This document shows positions 7,248 to 15,547 of a stretch of 64,000 nucleotides of DNA, piece after piece; the first letter of the stretch is position 1, and every line of letters starts with the position of its first letter. The position numbers were made by a program, and so were the translations under genes. The DNA is from Bacteroidales bacterium. GTDB taxonomy: Bacteria > Bacteroidota > Bacteroidia > Bacteroidales > UBA932. The notes under the pieces were generated by a model, which was given only the letters and a program-made list of their open reading frames with translations, did not search any database and was not told the DNA's origin. The DNA lies in the NCBI GenBank assembly GCA_028690215.1, contig JAQVBQ010000002.1, positions 1 through 64,000 of the forward strand, given 5' to 3'.

Positions 7248-7266
7248 CTGGACACTATTCTTAATT

Positions 7267-10200
7267 CTACACTCTAGCCACTTTGATCTTAAGTGTGCTT
7301 TCATCCCACTCTATTTCAGTCCCCTCCACTTTGTCATCAAGTACTATATCTTTTGCAAGGGTCTGGTTGCAAATATACTCCTTGTAGTTCTGCAGCGCTT
7401 CAGCTATCTCTTCGAGTGGTTGCACTGTGACTATAACCTTGTCTGTCACCTCAAATTTGCTCTCTTTTCTGAGATTCTGAATCCTGTTTACAAGTTCTCT
7501 TGCTGTCCCCTCTCTCCTGAGCTCGTCACTGACTGTTATATCAAGGGCAATTGTGAGCTTTCCGTCTACGGCTACCAACCATCCCGGCATATCTTCCGAT
7601 GTGATGTCGACATCTTCCGGAGTGAGTGTAACCTGGCCTGTCGGAAGCATGAAACTGTACTCTGCGCTTGACTCGATTTCAGTTATCTGCTCTTGCGTAA
7701 AGTTAGCAAATTCATTTGAAATTTCCTTCATCTGTTTGCCGTATTTCTTGCCCAATGTCTTGAAGTTCGGCTTGATTCTTTTTGTGATTAATCCCTTGGT
7801 ATCGAATATGTATTCGACCTCTTTCACATTAACCTCGTTGAGGACAAGTTGTCTTACAAGTTCAAACTGTTCTCTGATGCTCTCGTCGAGTATTGGGATC
7901 ATTATTTTTGCCAGTGGCTGACGCACTTTGATGTTCACCTTGCGCCTGAGTGCCAGGATCATCGAGGATGCTCTCTGTGCAAGCTCCATTCTCTCTTCAA
8001 GGGCTTTGTCTATTGTTTTTTCGTCCGTTTCCGGCATATGTACTAGGTGGACGGTATTTTCGCTGAATCTTCCGGTAACTGCATTCAGGTCGCAGAAGAG
8101 CCTGTCCATGAAGAATGGTGCTATTGGTGCCGAGAGTATTGAGATTGTCTCGAGGCAGCTGTAGAGTGTCTGGTATGCCGAGAGTTTGTCTGCATCCATC
8201 TCTCCTCCCCAAAAACGTTTTCTGTTGAGGCGCACGTACCAGTTGCTGAGATTGTCTCCGACAAAGTCCTGAATCTTTCTTCCGGCTGATGTCACGTCCC
8301 AGTTCTCGTATGACTCTTTTACCTCTTTTACCAGTGTATTGAGCAGAGATATGATCCATCTGTCTATCTCCGGCCTCTCTGACAGTGGTATCTGGGGCTC
8401 TGAGTTTGTGAAGTTGTCCACATTTGCATACAGTGCAAAGAAGGAGTATGTGTTGTAAAGTGTTCCGAAGAATTTACGTCTCACCTCGTCTACACCGTTT
8501 ACGTCAAATTTAAGGTTATCCCATGGCTGTGCATTTGTCAGCATATACCATCTCAGTGGGTCGGCACCATACTCGTTGAGTGTCACAAATGGATCTACGG
8601 CATTTCCGAGGCGCTTGCTCATCTTGTTGCCATCTTTGTCGAGTACGAGTCCGTTTGAGATTACATTCTTGTATGCAACTTTGTCACTTACCATTGTCGA
8701 TATTGCGTGCAGGGTGAAGAACCAGCCTCTTGTCTGGTCTACCCCTTCGGCTATAAAGTCTGCTGTATGGCCGAACTCCTGTGAGCCAAGCTTCTCAAGG
8801 CCCATCTGTGCATATGGCATTGCTCCAGAATCAAACCAAACGTCGATCAGGTCGCTCTCTCTCATCATCTTCTCACCTTTAGGCGACACTAGTATAAAAT
8901 TATCGACATATGGCCTGTGAAGGTCTATTTTTTCATAGTTCTCCTTACTGAAATCACCCGGAACATATCCTTTATCCTTCAAAGGATTTGAAGGCATGAA
9001 ACCTGCCTTTACCGATTTCTCAAGTTCATTGTATAGTTCGTTTGCCGATGAGATGATCATCTCCTCTTTTCCATCCTCGGTTCTCCAGATTGGAAGTGGG
9101 GTACCCCAATAACGGCTTCTTGAGAGGTTCCAGTCCTGTAGATTTTCGAGCCATTTTCCGAACCTTCCGCTTCCGGTTGCCTCCGGCTTCCAGTTTATGG
9201 TCTTGTTGAGCTCGATCATTCTATCCTGTACGGCTGTGGTCCTGATAAACCATGAGTCGAGCGGGTAGTAGAGCACAGGTTTGTCTGTACGCCAGCAGTG
9301 TGGGTATGAGTGGACATGCTTCTCAATCTTGAAGGCAAGGCCTTGTTGTTTGAGCATTACTGCCAAATCCACATCCAGTGTGGTGTCGTTCTCCCCGAGT
9401 GTCGGGTCATAGGCATTCTTTACAAACCTTCCGGCATACTCTTTATAAAGTTCTGCGTTTACAGATGATGATACAAATGAAGGGTCGAGATCCTCTATCT
9501 TGTAGAATTTACCGCTCCTGTCAACCATTGCCTGTTTGAGACCCTCTGAATCTGTCACCATCAGTGGCGGAACTCCGTTCTGTCTTCCTACTTTATCGTC
9601 ATCGGCACCAAATGTAGGTGCAATGTGAACAATACCGGTACCGTCCGATGTGGTTACAAAATCTCCCGGAATGACTCTGAATGCTCCCTCTCCCGGATTT
9701 ACCCATGGTATGAGCTGCTCGTATCTTATGCCGCAAAGGTTCTTTCCCTTTGTTGCGACTCCTGTCTCTCTGTATGGGACAAGCTTATCACCGCTTTTGT
9801 ACTCTTCAAGCTCTATTCCCTCTGCCTTCTGATTGAAGTGAGCTGAGAGAAGATCCTGTGCAAGTATGTAGATTGTAGGTTTTCCTGAGTAAGGGTTGAA
9901 TGATAAGACTCTGATATAGTTTATATTTGGTCCTACGCAGAGTGCTGTGTTTGAAGGAAGTGTCCATGGGGTTGTGGTCCAGGCAAGGAAGTGTGCATCC
10001 AGCGGTTCTCCGTTGAATGTCAACGCTTTCCCGTTCTCATCATTGAATATCCACTCTGAAGAGCTATCCTTGATAATGCGGAACTGTGCCACACATGTTG
10101 TATCCTTGACATCTCTGTAGCATCCAGGCTGATTTAGCTCGTGGGTGCTGAGACCTGTTCCTGCAGCAGGTGAAAATGGCTGGATCGAATAGCCTTTGTA

Positions 10201-10716
10201 GAGCATCCCTTTTTTGTAGATCTGAGCCAGCAGATGCCACAAAGTCTCTATATAACGGTTGTCATAGGTTATATAGGGATTCTGCATATCCACCCAATAT
10301 CCCATCTGCTCTGTAAGTGCCTCCCACTCTTTGGTGTACTTCATCACCTCCTTGCGACAGGCAGAGTTGTACTCCTCAACTGTTATGCTTTTGCCTATAT
10401 CCTCCTTGGTTATGCCGAGCATCTTCTCTACTCCGAGCTCCACAGGGAGTCCGTGAGTGTCCCATCCCGCCTTTCGCTCAACGAGATAGCCCATCTGTGT
10501 CTTGTATCTGCAGAATACATCCTTAATAGATCTTGCCATGACGTGGTGAATACCAGGCATGCCGTTAGCTGAAGGCGGTCCTTCAAAGAAAATAAACTTT
10601 TCTGCCCCCTCCCTCTCTGTCAGAGTTTTGGAAAATGAGTGCTCTCTATTCCATTTTTCAAGAACGGAACGGTTAATGTTAACAAGATCAAGATTTTTGT
10701 ATTCGGCAAACCTCAT
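7267..10716 (-). CDS. ileS: Isoleucyl-tRNA synthetase
   Basis: Class I aminoacyl-tRNA synthetase that charges tRNA-Ile. The HIGH-type motif appears as GIHH in PPSANGMPGIHH (about residues 47-58) and the KMSKS loop as NKMSKRLGN. An editing (CP1) domain lies between them. The C-terminal region has DUF5915-like sequence typical of the long, eukaryote-like IleS type; 1149 aa fits that type and not the 940-aa zinc-ribbon type. It heads a leftward operon and shares a short divergent promoter region with cvpA. Confidence 0.97.
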   Translation of the reverse strand: MRFAEYKNLDLVNINRSVLEKWNREHSFSKTLTEREGAEKFIFFEGPPSANGMPGIHHVMARSIKDVFCRYKTQMGYLVERKAGWDTHGLPVELGVEKMLGITKEDIGKSITVEEYNSACRKEVMKYTKEWEALTEQMGYWVDMQNPYITYDNRYIETLWHLLAQIYKKGMLYKGYSIQPFSPAAGTGLSTHELNQPGCYRDVKDTTCVAQFRIIKDSSSEWIFNDENGKALTFNGEPLDAHFLAWTTTPWTLPSNTALCVGPNINYIRVLSFNPYSGKPTIYILAQDLLSAHFNQKAEGIELEEYKSGDKLVPYRETGVATKGKNLCGIRYEQLIPWVNPGEGAFRVIPGDFVTTSDGTGIVHIAPTFGADDDKVGRQNGVPPLMVTDSEGLKQAMVDRSGKFYKIEDLDPSFVSSSVNAELYKEYAGRFVKNAYDPTLGENDTTLDVDLAVMLKQQGLAFKIEKHVHSYPHCWRTDKPVLYYPLDSWFIRTTAVQDRMIELNKTINWKPEATGSGRFGKWLENLQDWNLSRSRYWGTPLPIWRTEDGKEEMIISSANELYNELEKSVKAGFMPSNPLKDKGYVPGDFSKENYEKIDLHRPYVDNFILVSPKGEKMMRESDLIDVWFDSGAMPYAQMGLEKLGSQEFGHTADFIAEGVDQTRGWFFTLHAISTMVSDKVAYKNVISNGLVLDKDGNKMSKRLGNAVDPFVTLNEYGADPLRWYMLTNAQPWDNLKFDVNGVDEVRRKFFGTLYNTYSFFALYANVDNFTNSEPQIPLSERPEIDRWIISLLNTLVKEVKESYENWDVTSAGRKIQDFVGDNLSNWYVRLNRKRFWGGEMDADKLSAYQTLYSCLETISILSAPIAPFFMDRLFCDLNAVTGRFSENTVHLVHMPETDEKTIDKALEERMELAQRASSMILALRRKVNIKVRQPLAKIMIPILDESIREQFELVRQLVLNEVNVKEVEYIFDTKGLITKRIKPNFKTLGKKYGKQMKEISNEFANFTQEQITEIESSAEYSFMLPTGQVTLTPEDVDITSEDMPGWLVAVDGKLTIALDITVSDELRREGTARELVNRIQNLRKESKFEVTDKVIVTVQPLEEIAEALQNYKEYICNQTLAKDIVLDDKVEGTEIEWDESTLKIKVARV

Positions 10717-10733
10717 ATTATTTTAGTTTTGAA

Positions 10734-10764
10734 TTTGCAAAGATACGATTATTCACTACTTTTG
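10734..10764 (+). promoter_or_regulatory. Promoter of cvpA
   Basis: TTTG (10734-10737), a 19-bp spacer and TACTTTTG (10757-10764) match the Bacteroidota consensus exactly. Transcription should start near 10770, only a few bases before ATG 10778. Confidence 0.75.
10738..10745 (-). promoter_or_regulatory. -7 box of the divergent ileS promoter
   Basis: The minus strand reads TATCTTTG, a perfect -7 box, 22 bases upstream of the ileS ATG. It directly abuts the -33 box of the opposite cvpA promoter (10734-10737). The -33 position on this strand is only a T-run. Confidence 0.55.
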
Positions 10765-10777
10765 AAAAAAATTGATT

Positions 10778-11320
10778 ATGGGCGCTTCGCTGACAATTCT
10801 GGACTATTGCATGATTGCACTTTTCATCCCCGCAATCATCTCAGGATTGATAAAAGGATTCATAGAACAGGCTGCATCTCTGCTGGCAGTTTTAGTCGGT
10901 GTATGGGCTGCATACAGCTTTTCTGACATCCTCTCCCCATATCTCAAGGATTGGTTTGGCACAGAGAGTTCTTTGGTCAACCTTCTCTCATTCATAGTAA
11001 TTTTTGTTGCAGTTCTGATATTGGGACGTCTTGCAGGCAAGCTGGCATCAAAACTGATGGAGATTGCAATGCTCGGGTGGATAGACAAAATACTCGGCGT
11101 CGTATTTGCAATACTCAAAACAGCTCTCATCCTTAGCGTTCTAATATATATCCTCAACGCACTGGACAGCTATCTAGACTTTCTTCCGAAATGGACGATA
11201 TCCCAGTCAAAGTTCTACCTGTTCCTGCAGGATATAGCACCGAGGATTTTCCCTTACTTCCGGGATCTGCCGGGTTTGGAAGAGATTGTCTCTGCCCCTG
11301 CCAAGACAATGAATATCTGA
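10778..11320 (+). CDS. cvpA: CvpA family membrane protein, 180 aa
   Basis: Inner-membrane protein of the CvpA family, first linked to colicin V production and later to envelope stress and peptidoglycan-related functions. Four hydrophobic segments are visible (about residues 5-25, 30-45, 65-85 and 100-125), with the conserved FIPAIISGLIKGFIEQ near the N-terminus. A possible extended start lies at 10772. It is transcribed alone, away from ileS, and is followed by the RNA gene and the peptide-export genes. Whether it helps their export is open; CvpA is also common in genomes without bacteriocins. Confidence 0.85.
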   Translation: MGASLTILDYCMIALFIPAIISGLIKGFIEQAASLLAVLVGVWAAYSFSDILSPYLKDWFGTESSLVNLLSFIVIFVAVLILGRLAGKLASKLMEIAMLGWIDKILGVVFAILKTALILSVLIYILNALDSYLDFLPKWTISQSKFYLFLQDIAPRIFPYFRDLPGLEEIVSAPAKTMNI

Positions 11321-11424
11321 TTCCAGAATCGTCTTTGATAAATCCAGAAACGCACTCCATAAAAACCAGAAAAAGAAAATAGCTTACTCATTCAACAAGA
11401 GTCTCAGATTTATTCTTTTTGGCA

Positions 11425-11454
11425 TTTGAGATTCTTGACCTTATCATACTTTTG
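11425..11454 (+). promoter_or_regulatory. Promoter of the 11.46-kb small RNA
   Basis: TTTG (11425-11428), an 18-bp spacer and TACTTTTG (11447-11454). The expected transcription start falls at about 11459-11461, right at the base of the long RNA stem. Confidence 0.7.
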
Positions 11455-11459
11455 CCTCT

Positions 11460-11566
11460 GAAGGGGGCCACAATGTGCGGGAGAATGGTCTTTTGAGGGT
11501 GAGACCTGTGGGGTTCGGTTTTTTCATAGTCTTTAAGTTATAGATGTCTAAGGCCCCCTTTTTTTA
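11460..11566 (+). ncRNA. Structured small RNA, candidate 6S (6S-Flavo type) RNA
   Basis: About 107 nt between a consensus promoter and a T-run. The 5' end AAGGGGGCC (11461-11469) pairs perfectly with GGCCCCCTT (11552-11560), so the closing stem is also the terminator stem. Inside, GGTCT and AGACC form a hairpin extended by GAAT/GTTC and opened by asymmetric loops, while the 3' side (about 11526-11551) would be largely unpaired. A closed terminal stem, a central bubble and an apical hairpin are the layout of 6S RNA, which binds RNA polymerase by mimicking an open promoter. The size suits the Bacteroidota 6S-Flavo class. No long ORF is present. I could not run a covariance search, so the class is a proposal; an uncharacterised sRNA is the alternative. 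Confidence 0.6.
11552..11566 (+). terminator. 3' arm and T-run of the small RNA
   Basis: GGCCCCC followed by seven T residues. The other arm of the stem lies about 90 bases upstream at the RNA 5' end, so the terminator forms only when the whole RNA folds back on itself. Confidence 0.6.
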
Positions 11567-11619
11567 CAATTTTTAGCCGGATAATTAGGAAGGATCATAT
11601 AAGATGAGGGGGAGAAATT

Positions 11620-13680
11620 ATGAGGAGGTCGGTAAAGATAAGACAACAGGATATCAGTGATTGCGGAGCTGCATCTCTGGCATCTGTCGCTGCCTTTCAC
11701 GGGCTGATATTTCCTGTTGCAAGACTGAGGATATACAGTGGGACCAATACTGAGGGTACCACAATAGCAGGTATCATAAGTGCTGCAGAAATCATCGGAT
11801 TGTCAGCCAAAGGGTACAAAGGTAAAATCAGCTCTTTGTACAAAATTCCCAAGCCTGCCATACTCCATTTTAAAAAGCCTGACGGCTCCCTCCATTTTGT
11901 TGTATTATATCGGATAAGCCGGAGGGGGGCACATATCATGGATCCGGCAGAGGGGCGGATAAAACGGATTAAGATTGATGAGCTTGGTCAATTGTGGACC
12001 GGTTATCTTATAGTGGTCACGCCTGACAGCTCATTCACCAAGGGGCGCATTGGGACTCCGCCTCTGAAAAGGATCTGGAAGTTGTTCCGGAGTAAAATTC
12101 CGCTATACTTCAAAGCTCTCATTTCGTCTATACTCTTTGTTCTGGTTTCAATCAGCATCTCTTTTATGATTAAGTATCTCATAGACACGGCCATTCCTGC
12201 CGGAGACAACGCTCTTGTCACCAGGACGGCTGTCACAATGCTTGGTCTTACACTGCTCTCTTTTTTGCTCTATACACACAGATCGAGGATTCTTCTGAAA
12301 CTTAATGTTATAACCAATAATGACCTTATCAACTCATTTGTCTCAAAGTTGTTCTCGCTCCCTCACTCCTACATTGAGAGCAGACGGACAGGTGAGGTTA
12401 CTTCGAGGGTTGATGATGCCTTCAAGGTTGGCGGAATGATCTCAGAGGTGATGATAAACCTCTCTATGAATGTTCTGACGCTGCTCTTTTCTCTGGCAGC
12501 CCTACTCTGGATCGATTGGAAAATATCACTGCTGATAGTTGCGTTTATTCCGGTCTATGCAATCTTGTACTATATCTGTGACCGTTTTAACAAAGAGATC
12601 CGAAGCAGGATAATGGAAAATGGGGCAAAGTTTGAAAGCACCCTCATTGAGGGAATCAAAGGGACCCTGACTATCAAATATTTTGGAATCGAGCAGGAGA
12701 CTTCGGCAAAAATCAGGGAGCATCTCTCTGAGCTGAACAACTCAATCATAAAGGCGGGAAAGTGGGGCATAGTACTATCCGGAGCAACAGATATCAATTC
12801 GAAATTCATGTCACTGGCAACTCTGTGGGCGGGGAGTTTTTTCATACTCTCAGGTACACTTACCCTGGGTGAACTGATACTTTTCTATACCATGACGGCT
12901 CTTTTCTCCTCCCCCATCGCCGGCCTTCTGGGGTTAAACACCACATACAGGGAGGGTCTGGCGGCGGCCGAGAGGTTGTTCGAGGCGATGGATCTGGAGA
13001 GTGAACCCTACAATGAGGGAATAACTCCAGACATGACAATGGAAGAGCTTAGGGTTGAGAATCTGAAATTCGGTTATCCAGGCAGAAAGGAGATATTTGA
13101 AAATTTCAGTATGACTCTTAAAGCCGGCAAGATTACAGCGCTATGCGGAGAGAGCGGCTGCGGTAAGAGTACAATAGCCTCCCTGTTGATGAGGATTTTG
13201 AAAGCTGAACCGGGAGCCATATCTGTAAATGGAATTGACATAAATAATATAAACCTTCAGCTCTGGAGAGAGTGGATTACAATCGTACCTCAGAACCCCT
13301 CCCTCCTCTCGGGGAGTATCTGCCGCAACATTGCACCGGGAGAGGAGGAGCCCGATATGGATACAATTCTGGAGTTATGTCGTGAACTGGGGTTGATGGA
13401 GTTCATCCGGAAGTTGCCCTCAGGCTTCGACACTATACTTGGCGAGGATGGATCCCGGCTCTCAAGAGGCCAGCAACAGCGAATTGCCTTTGCCAGGGCA
13501 CTTTACCGTCATCCTCGTATTCTTCTGCTGGACGAGGTGACATCCTCATGTGACAGTGAATCTGGAAGTTTGATTAAAAAGGCTATAGTGAAAGAGAGAG
13601 ACAAAGGGTGTATGATTCTACTTATCTCTCACAGCAAAGAGGAGTTGGAAATTGCGGACGAAACAGTGAAAATCAGATAA
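11620..13680 (+). CDS. Peptidase-containing ABC transporter (C39 family), 686 aa
   Basis: Exporter that cuts double-glycine leader peptides and pumps the mature peptide across the inner membrane. The C39 cysteine-protease domain (residues 1-140) has its catalytic Cys15 in QQDISDCGAAS, His92 in LHFVVLY and Asp108 in IMDPAEG. A six-span transmembrane domain covers about 155-430. The ATPase has Walker A GESGCGKST (about 510-518), signature LSRGQQQR (about 614), Walker B ILLLDEVTSS and the H-loop ISH. All parts are intact. Two small ORFs with GG leaders follow at once and are the obvious substrates; TolC and an adaptor come next. It is therefore the core of a bacteriocin-type export cassette. ATG 11620 follows the small RNA by 54 bases. 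Confidence 0.95.
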   Translation: MRRSVKIRQQDISDCGAASLASVAAFHGLIFPVARLRIYSGTNTEGTTIAGIISAAEIIGLSAKGYKGKISSLYKIPKPAILHFKKPDGSLHFVVLYRISRRGAHIMDPAEGRIKRIKIDELGQLWTGYLIVVTPDSSFTKGRIGTPPLKRIWKLFRSKIPLYFKALISSILFVLVSISISFMIKYLIDTAIPAGDNALVTRTAVTMLGLTLLSFLLYTHRSRILLKLNVITNNDLINSFVSKLFSLPHSYIESRRTGEVTSRVDDAFKVGGMISEVMINLSMNVLTLLFSLAALLWIDWKISLLIVAFIPVYAILYYICDRFNKEIRSRIMENGAKFESTLIEGIKGTLTIKYFGIEQETSAKIREHLSELNNSIIKAGKWGIVLSGATDINSKFMSLATLWAGSFFILSGTLTLGELILFYTMTALFSSPIAGLLGLNTTYREGLAAAERLFEAMDLESEPYNEGITPDMTMEELRVENLKFGYPGRKEIFENFSMTLKAGKITALCGESGCGKSTIASLLMRILKAEPGAISVNGIDINNINLQLWREWITIVPQNPSLLSGSICRNIAPGEEEPDMDTILELCRELGLMEFIRKLPSGFDTILGEDGSRLSRGQQQRIAFARALYRHPRILLLDEVTSSCDSESGSLIKKAIVKERDKGCMILLISHSKEELEIADETVKIR

Positions 13681-13704
13681 GGAGGGTGCACACTCCGGGT
13701 GAAA

Positions 13705-13726
13705 CCCGCTCACCATTTTCAGCGGG
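13705..13726 (+). other. Hairpin between the transporter and peptide genes
   Basis: CCCGCT (13705-13710) and AGCGGG (13721-13726) form a perfect 6-bp stem with a 10-nt loop and no following T-run. It could be a processing or stability element that raises peptide mRNA over transporter mRNA. It is short enough to be chance. Confidence 0.3.
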
Positions 13727-13745
13727 AAATCAAAAATTTTATGCC

Positions 13746-13934
13746 ATGAAAGAGTTTGTAGAAAGAGAGTGGGGAGTTGAGACTCTTGATGATGAATCTC
13801 TGCAGTTACAGGGTGGCCTGACTTACAGAGAGTTTATGAATCTGATGGAAAAGGCTGCTGCTTTGGCTAAAGAACTGGAAAAATACTGGCCTCGATTCCG
13901 TAGAGGATTCGTAGCCGGATGGAGGGCTGCATGA
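13746..13934 (+). CDS. Double-glycine leader peptide 1 (putative two-peptide bacteriocin subunit), 62 aa
   Basis: A small ORF 65 bases after the C39 transporter. Its first 24 residues end in LDDESLQLQGG, a double-glycine leader with Glu at -8 and Leu at -4 and -6. Cleavage after GG would release a 38-residue peptide beginning LTYREFMNLMEK. The mature part counts to about net +4, is likely an amphipathic helix in its first half, and has a Trp/Arg-rich end containing a GxxxG motif (GFVAG). The stop TGA overlaps the start of the next peptide gene as ATGA, so the two are translationally coupled. It matches no family I can name. A signalling peptide is the main alternative to a bacteriocin. Confidence 0.75.
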   Translation: MKEFVEREWGVETLDDESLQLQGGLTYREFMNLMEKAAALAKELEKYWPRFRRGFVAGWRAA

Positions 13935-14152
13935 TGGAAGCATTTGTCTTTGAAAGTGATTCAATCATTCTTCTGAACAATGAGGAGAATATTGCTGTTA
14001 TCGGTGGTGCCGAACAAGGGTGGGACTACGATCTGGCCGAGTATATAGGCAAAGGGGTCGGATATAGTGCAAAGAAGTTGTGGAAACTGATCAAATTAAT
14101 GAGTGCCAACATCTACTCTATGAGTTCCAATCCTAAGCTGCTTTATCAATAA
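13931..14152 (+). CDS. Double-glycine leader peptide 2 (putative two-peptide bacteriocin subunit), 73 aa
   Basis: Overlaps peptide 1 by four bases (ATGA). The 26-residue leader ends LNNEENIAVIGG, a very good double-glycine leader (Leu -12, Glu -8, Val -4). The predicted mature peptide is 47 residues, starts AEQGWDYDLAEY, and contains GKGVG (a GxxxG motif) followed by a cationic Lys/Trp/Leu helix (KKLWKLIKL); net charge is about +2. Paired GG-leader peptides with GxxxG motifs in one operon define class IIb bacteriocins, whose two helices pack through those motifs in the target membrane. ATG 13934 is an alternative start. No homologue is known to me. Confidence 0.78.
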   Translation: MMEAFVFESDSIILLNNEENIAVIGGAEQGWDYDLAEYIGKGVGYSAKKLWKLIKLMSANIYSMSSNPKLLYQ

Positions 14153-14201
14153 CTGATGCAACTTAAAGTATCTAACCGGGTGTTTGTTAAGGAAAAAGTA
14201 A

Positions 14202-14209
14202 TATATTTG
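14202..14209 (+). promoter_or_regulatory. -7 box just before tolC
   Basis: TATATTTG matches TAnnTTTG exactly and ends 6 bases before ATG 14216. The nearest TTTG (14183-14186) leaves only 15 bp, short of the usual 19, so this is a possible internal promoter that would give a nearly leaderless tolC mRNA. Confidence 0.4.
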
Positions 14210-14215
14210 TCGATT

Positions 14216-15535
14216 ATGAAAATTTTCTACAAACTCCCGGTTTTGTTCCTCCTTATTATCCCGGTCTCCCTCTCTGCACAGAAGAGCTGGAGTCTGGAGG
14301 AGTGCATCAAATATGCATGGGATAACAATCTGACTGTCAAACAGAAAGAGATATCCGTCTACCAAAGCAAGAACAATGTGCTGCAGTCCAAAATGGATTA
14401 CATTCCATCGGTGAATGCTTCACTCTCTCACAGTATGAACTGGGGGCGTTCGGTGAATATGCAGGATCTTGAGATTATCGAAAACAAGCTATCTCAGAGC
14501 ACAAGTGCCTCTTTGAATGCTTCGATCAACCTTTTCGAGGGGTTCCAGAAAACAAATACACTAAAGAGTAAGAAGGTCATTCAGGAGATGTCCGAGCTGG
14601 AGGTAACCAGAATAAAGAATCAATTGGCATTGCAGATTTCCAAAGGTTATCTGGAGGTTATGCTGGCAAAGGAGATATTGCAGACTGCAAAGCAAAACCT
14701 TGCAAGCATCGAGGAACAGGTTGCGAGAACCGGCAAACTGGTTGATGCCGGAAGTGTTGCATACAGTTCGCTTTTGGAGATGAAATCACAACTTGCAGCA
14801 GAGAGGGTTCAGATGGTCTCGGCACAGAATCAGGTAAGATCTGCACTGCTCAATCTAAAGCAACTTCTTGACCTGTCAAACGATACAAATTTCGAGATTG
14901 AGACACCGGATCTTGGTGTTATGGTATCTGAATTCCATGGAGAGCCTGTCGATAATCTATACAATAGGTCTAAAAATCTTCCCGAAATAAAGAGTGCTGC
15001 ACTCAATTTCAAAAATTCACAGCTTCAACTCTCAATTGCAAAGGGTGCCAGCTACCCTTCTATCAGTTTTTCTGCAGGCTACGGGACATATTACAGTGAC
15101 CAGAGAGAGGAGCTGATTATGGACCAGTTCAATGACAACAGAAACCCATCTATCACATTCGGTCTGAGAATCCCTATTTTCAACAACTGGCAGACTAACA
15201 CATCCATAAGGAACGCCCGTCTTGGCGTCAGGAGTGCGGAAATTGATGTCAGGACTGCCGAACAGACACTTTACAAAGAGATTCAGCAGGCGAACAACGA
15301 TGCTCTCGCCTATTTTGAGAAATATAAGGCCGGAATTGACAATGTCAAGTCAATGGAGGAGTCGTTCAGATATGTACAGCAGAAGTTTGAGATAGGAATT
15401 CTCAATGCAACTGATTATACAGTGGCAAAGACCAATCTTTTCAAAGCTATGTCAGAACTCTCACAGGCTAAATACCAGTTCGTATTTCAGCTTAAGGTGC
15501 TAGATTATTATAAAGGACTGCCAATCACTCTCTAA
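14216..15535 (+). CDS. TolC family outer-membrane efflux protein, 439 aa
   Basis: Outer-membrane channel subunit of a tripartite exporter. A signal peptide (about residues 1-20, ending SLSAQ) precedes KSWSLEECIKYAWDNN, the typical TolC-family start, and two long alpha-helical repeats follow (about 25-215 and 235-439). I start at ATG 14216 because the signal peptide begins there; the frame continues upstream to 14156 without family similarity. It lies 63 bases after peptide 2 and 12 before the adaptor gene. Together with the C39 transporter it would complete a path to the cell exterior, though TolC-adaptor pairs also serve drug efflux. Confidence 0.93.
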   Translation: MKIFYKLPVLFLLIIPVSLSAQKSWSLEECIKYAWDNNLTVKQKEISVYQSKNNVLQSKMDYIPSVNASLSHSMNWGRSVNMQDLEIIENKLSQSTSASLNASINLFEGFQKTNTLKSKKVIQEMSELEVTRIKNQLALQISKGYLEVMLAKEILQTAKQNLASIEEQVARTGKLVDAGSVAYSSLLEMKSQLAAERVQMVSAQNQVRSALLNLKQLLDLSNDTNFEIETPDLGVMVSEFHGEPVDNLYNRSKNLPEIKSAALNFKNSQLQLSIAKGASYPSISFSAGYGTYYSDQREELIMDQFNDNRNPSITFGLRIPIFNNWQTNTSIRNARLGVRSAEIDVRTAEQTLYKEIQQANNDALAYFEKYKAGIDNVKSMEESFRYVQQKFEIGILNATDYTVAKTNLFKAMSELSQAKYQFVFQLKVLDYYKGLPITL

Positions 15536-15547
15536 TATACAAATGTG

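Noticed and set aside
11191-11382. ORF overlapping the end of cvpA in another frame
   Set aside because: Shadow of cvpA; no independent start signal or composition.
11461-11566. 4.5S (SRP) RNA or a riboswitch leader for the ABC transporter
   Set aside because: No GGAA-tetraloop SRP domain (GUCAGG/GGAAGGAAGC) is present, and a terminator ends the RNA before the next gene; a riboswitch cannot be excluded but its own 3' T-run and closed stem fit a stand-alone RNA better.
14096-14365. Minus-strand ORF over the peptide 2/tolC boundary, considered as an immunity gene
   Set aside because: It is antisense to tolC and peptide 2, has no membrane spans and no promoter.
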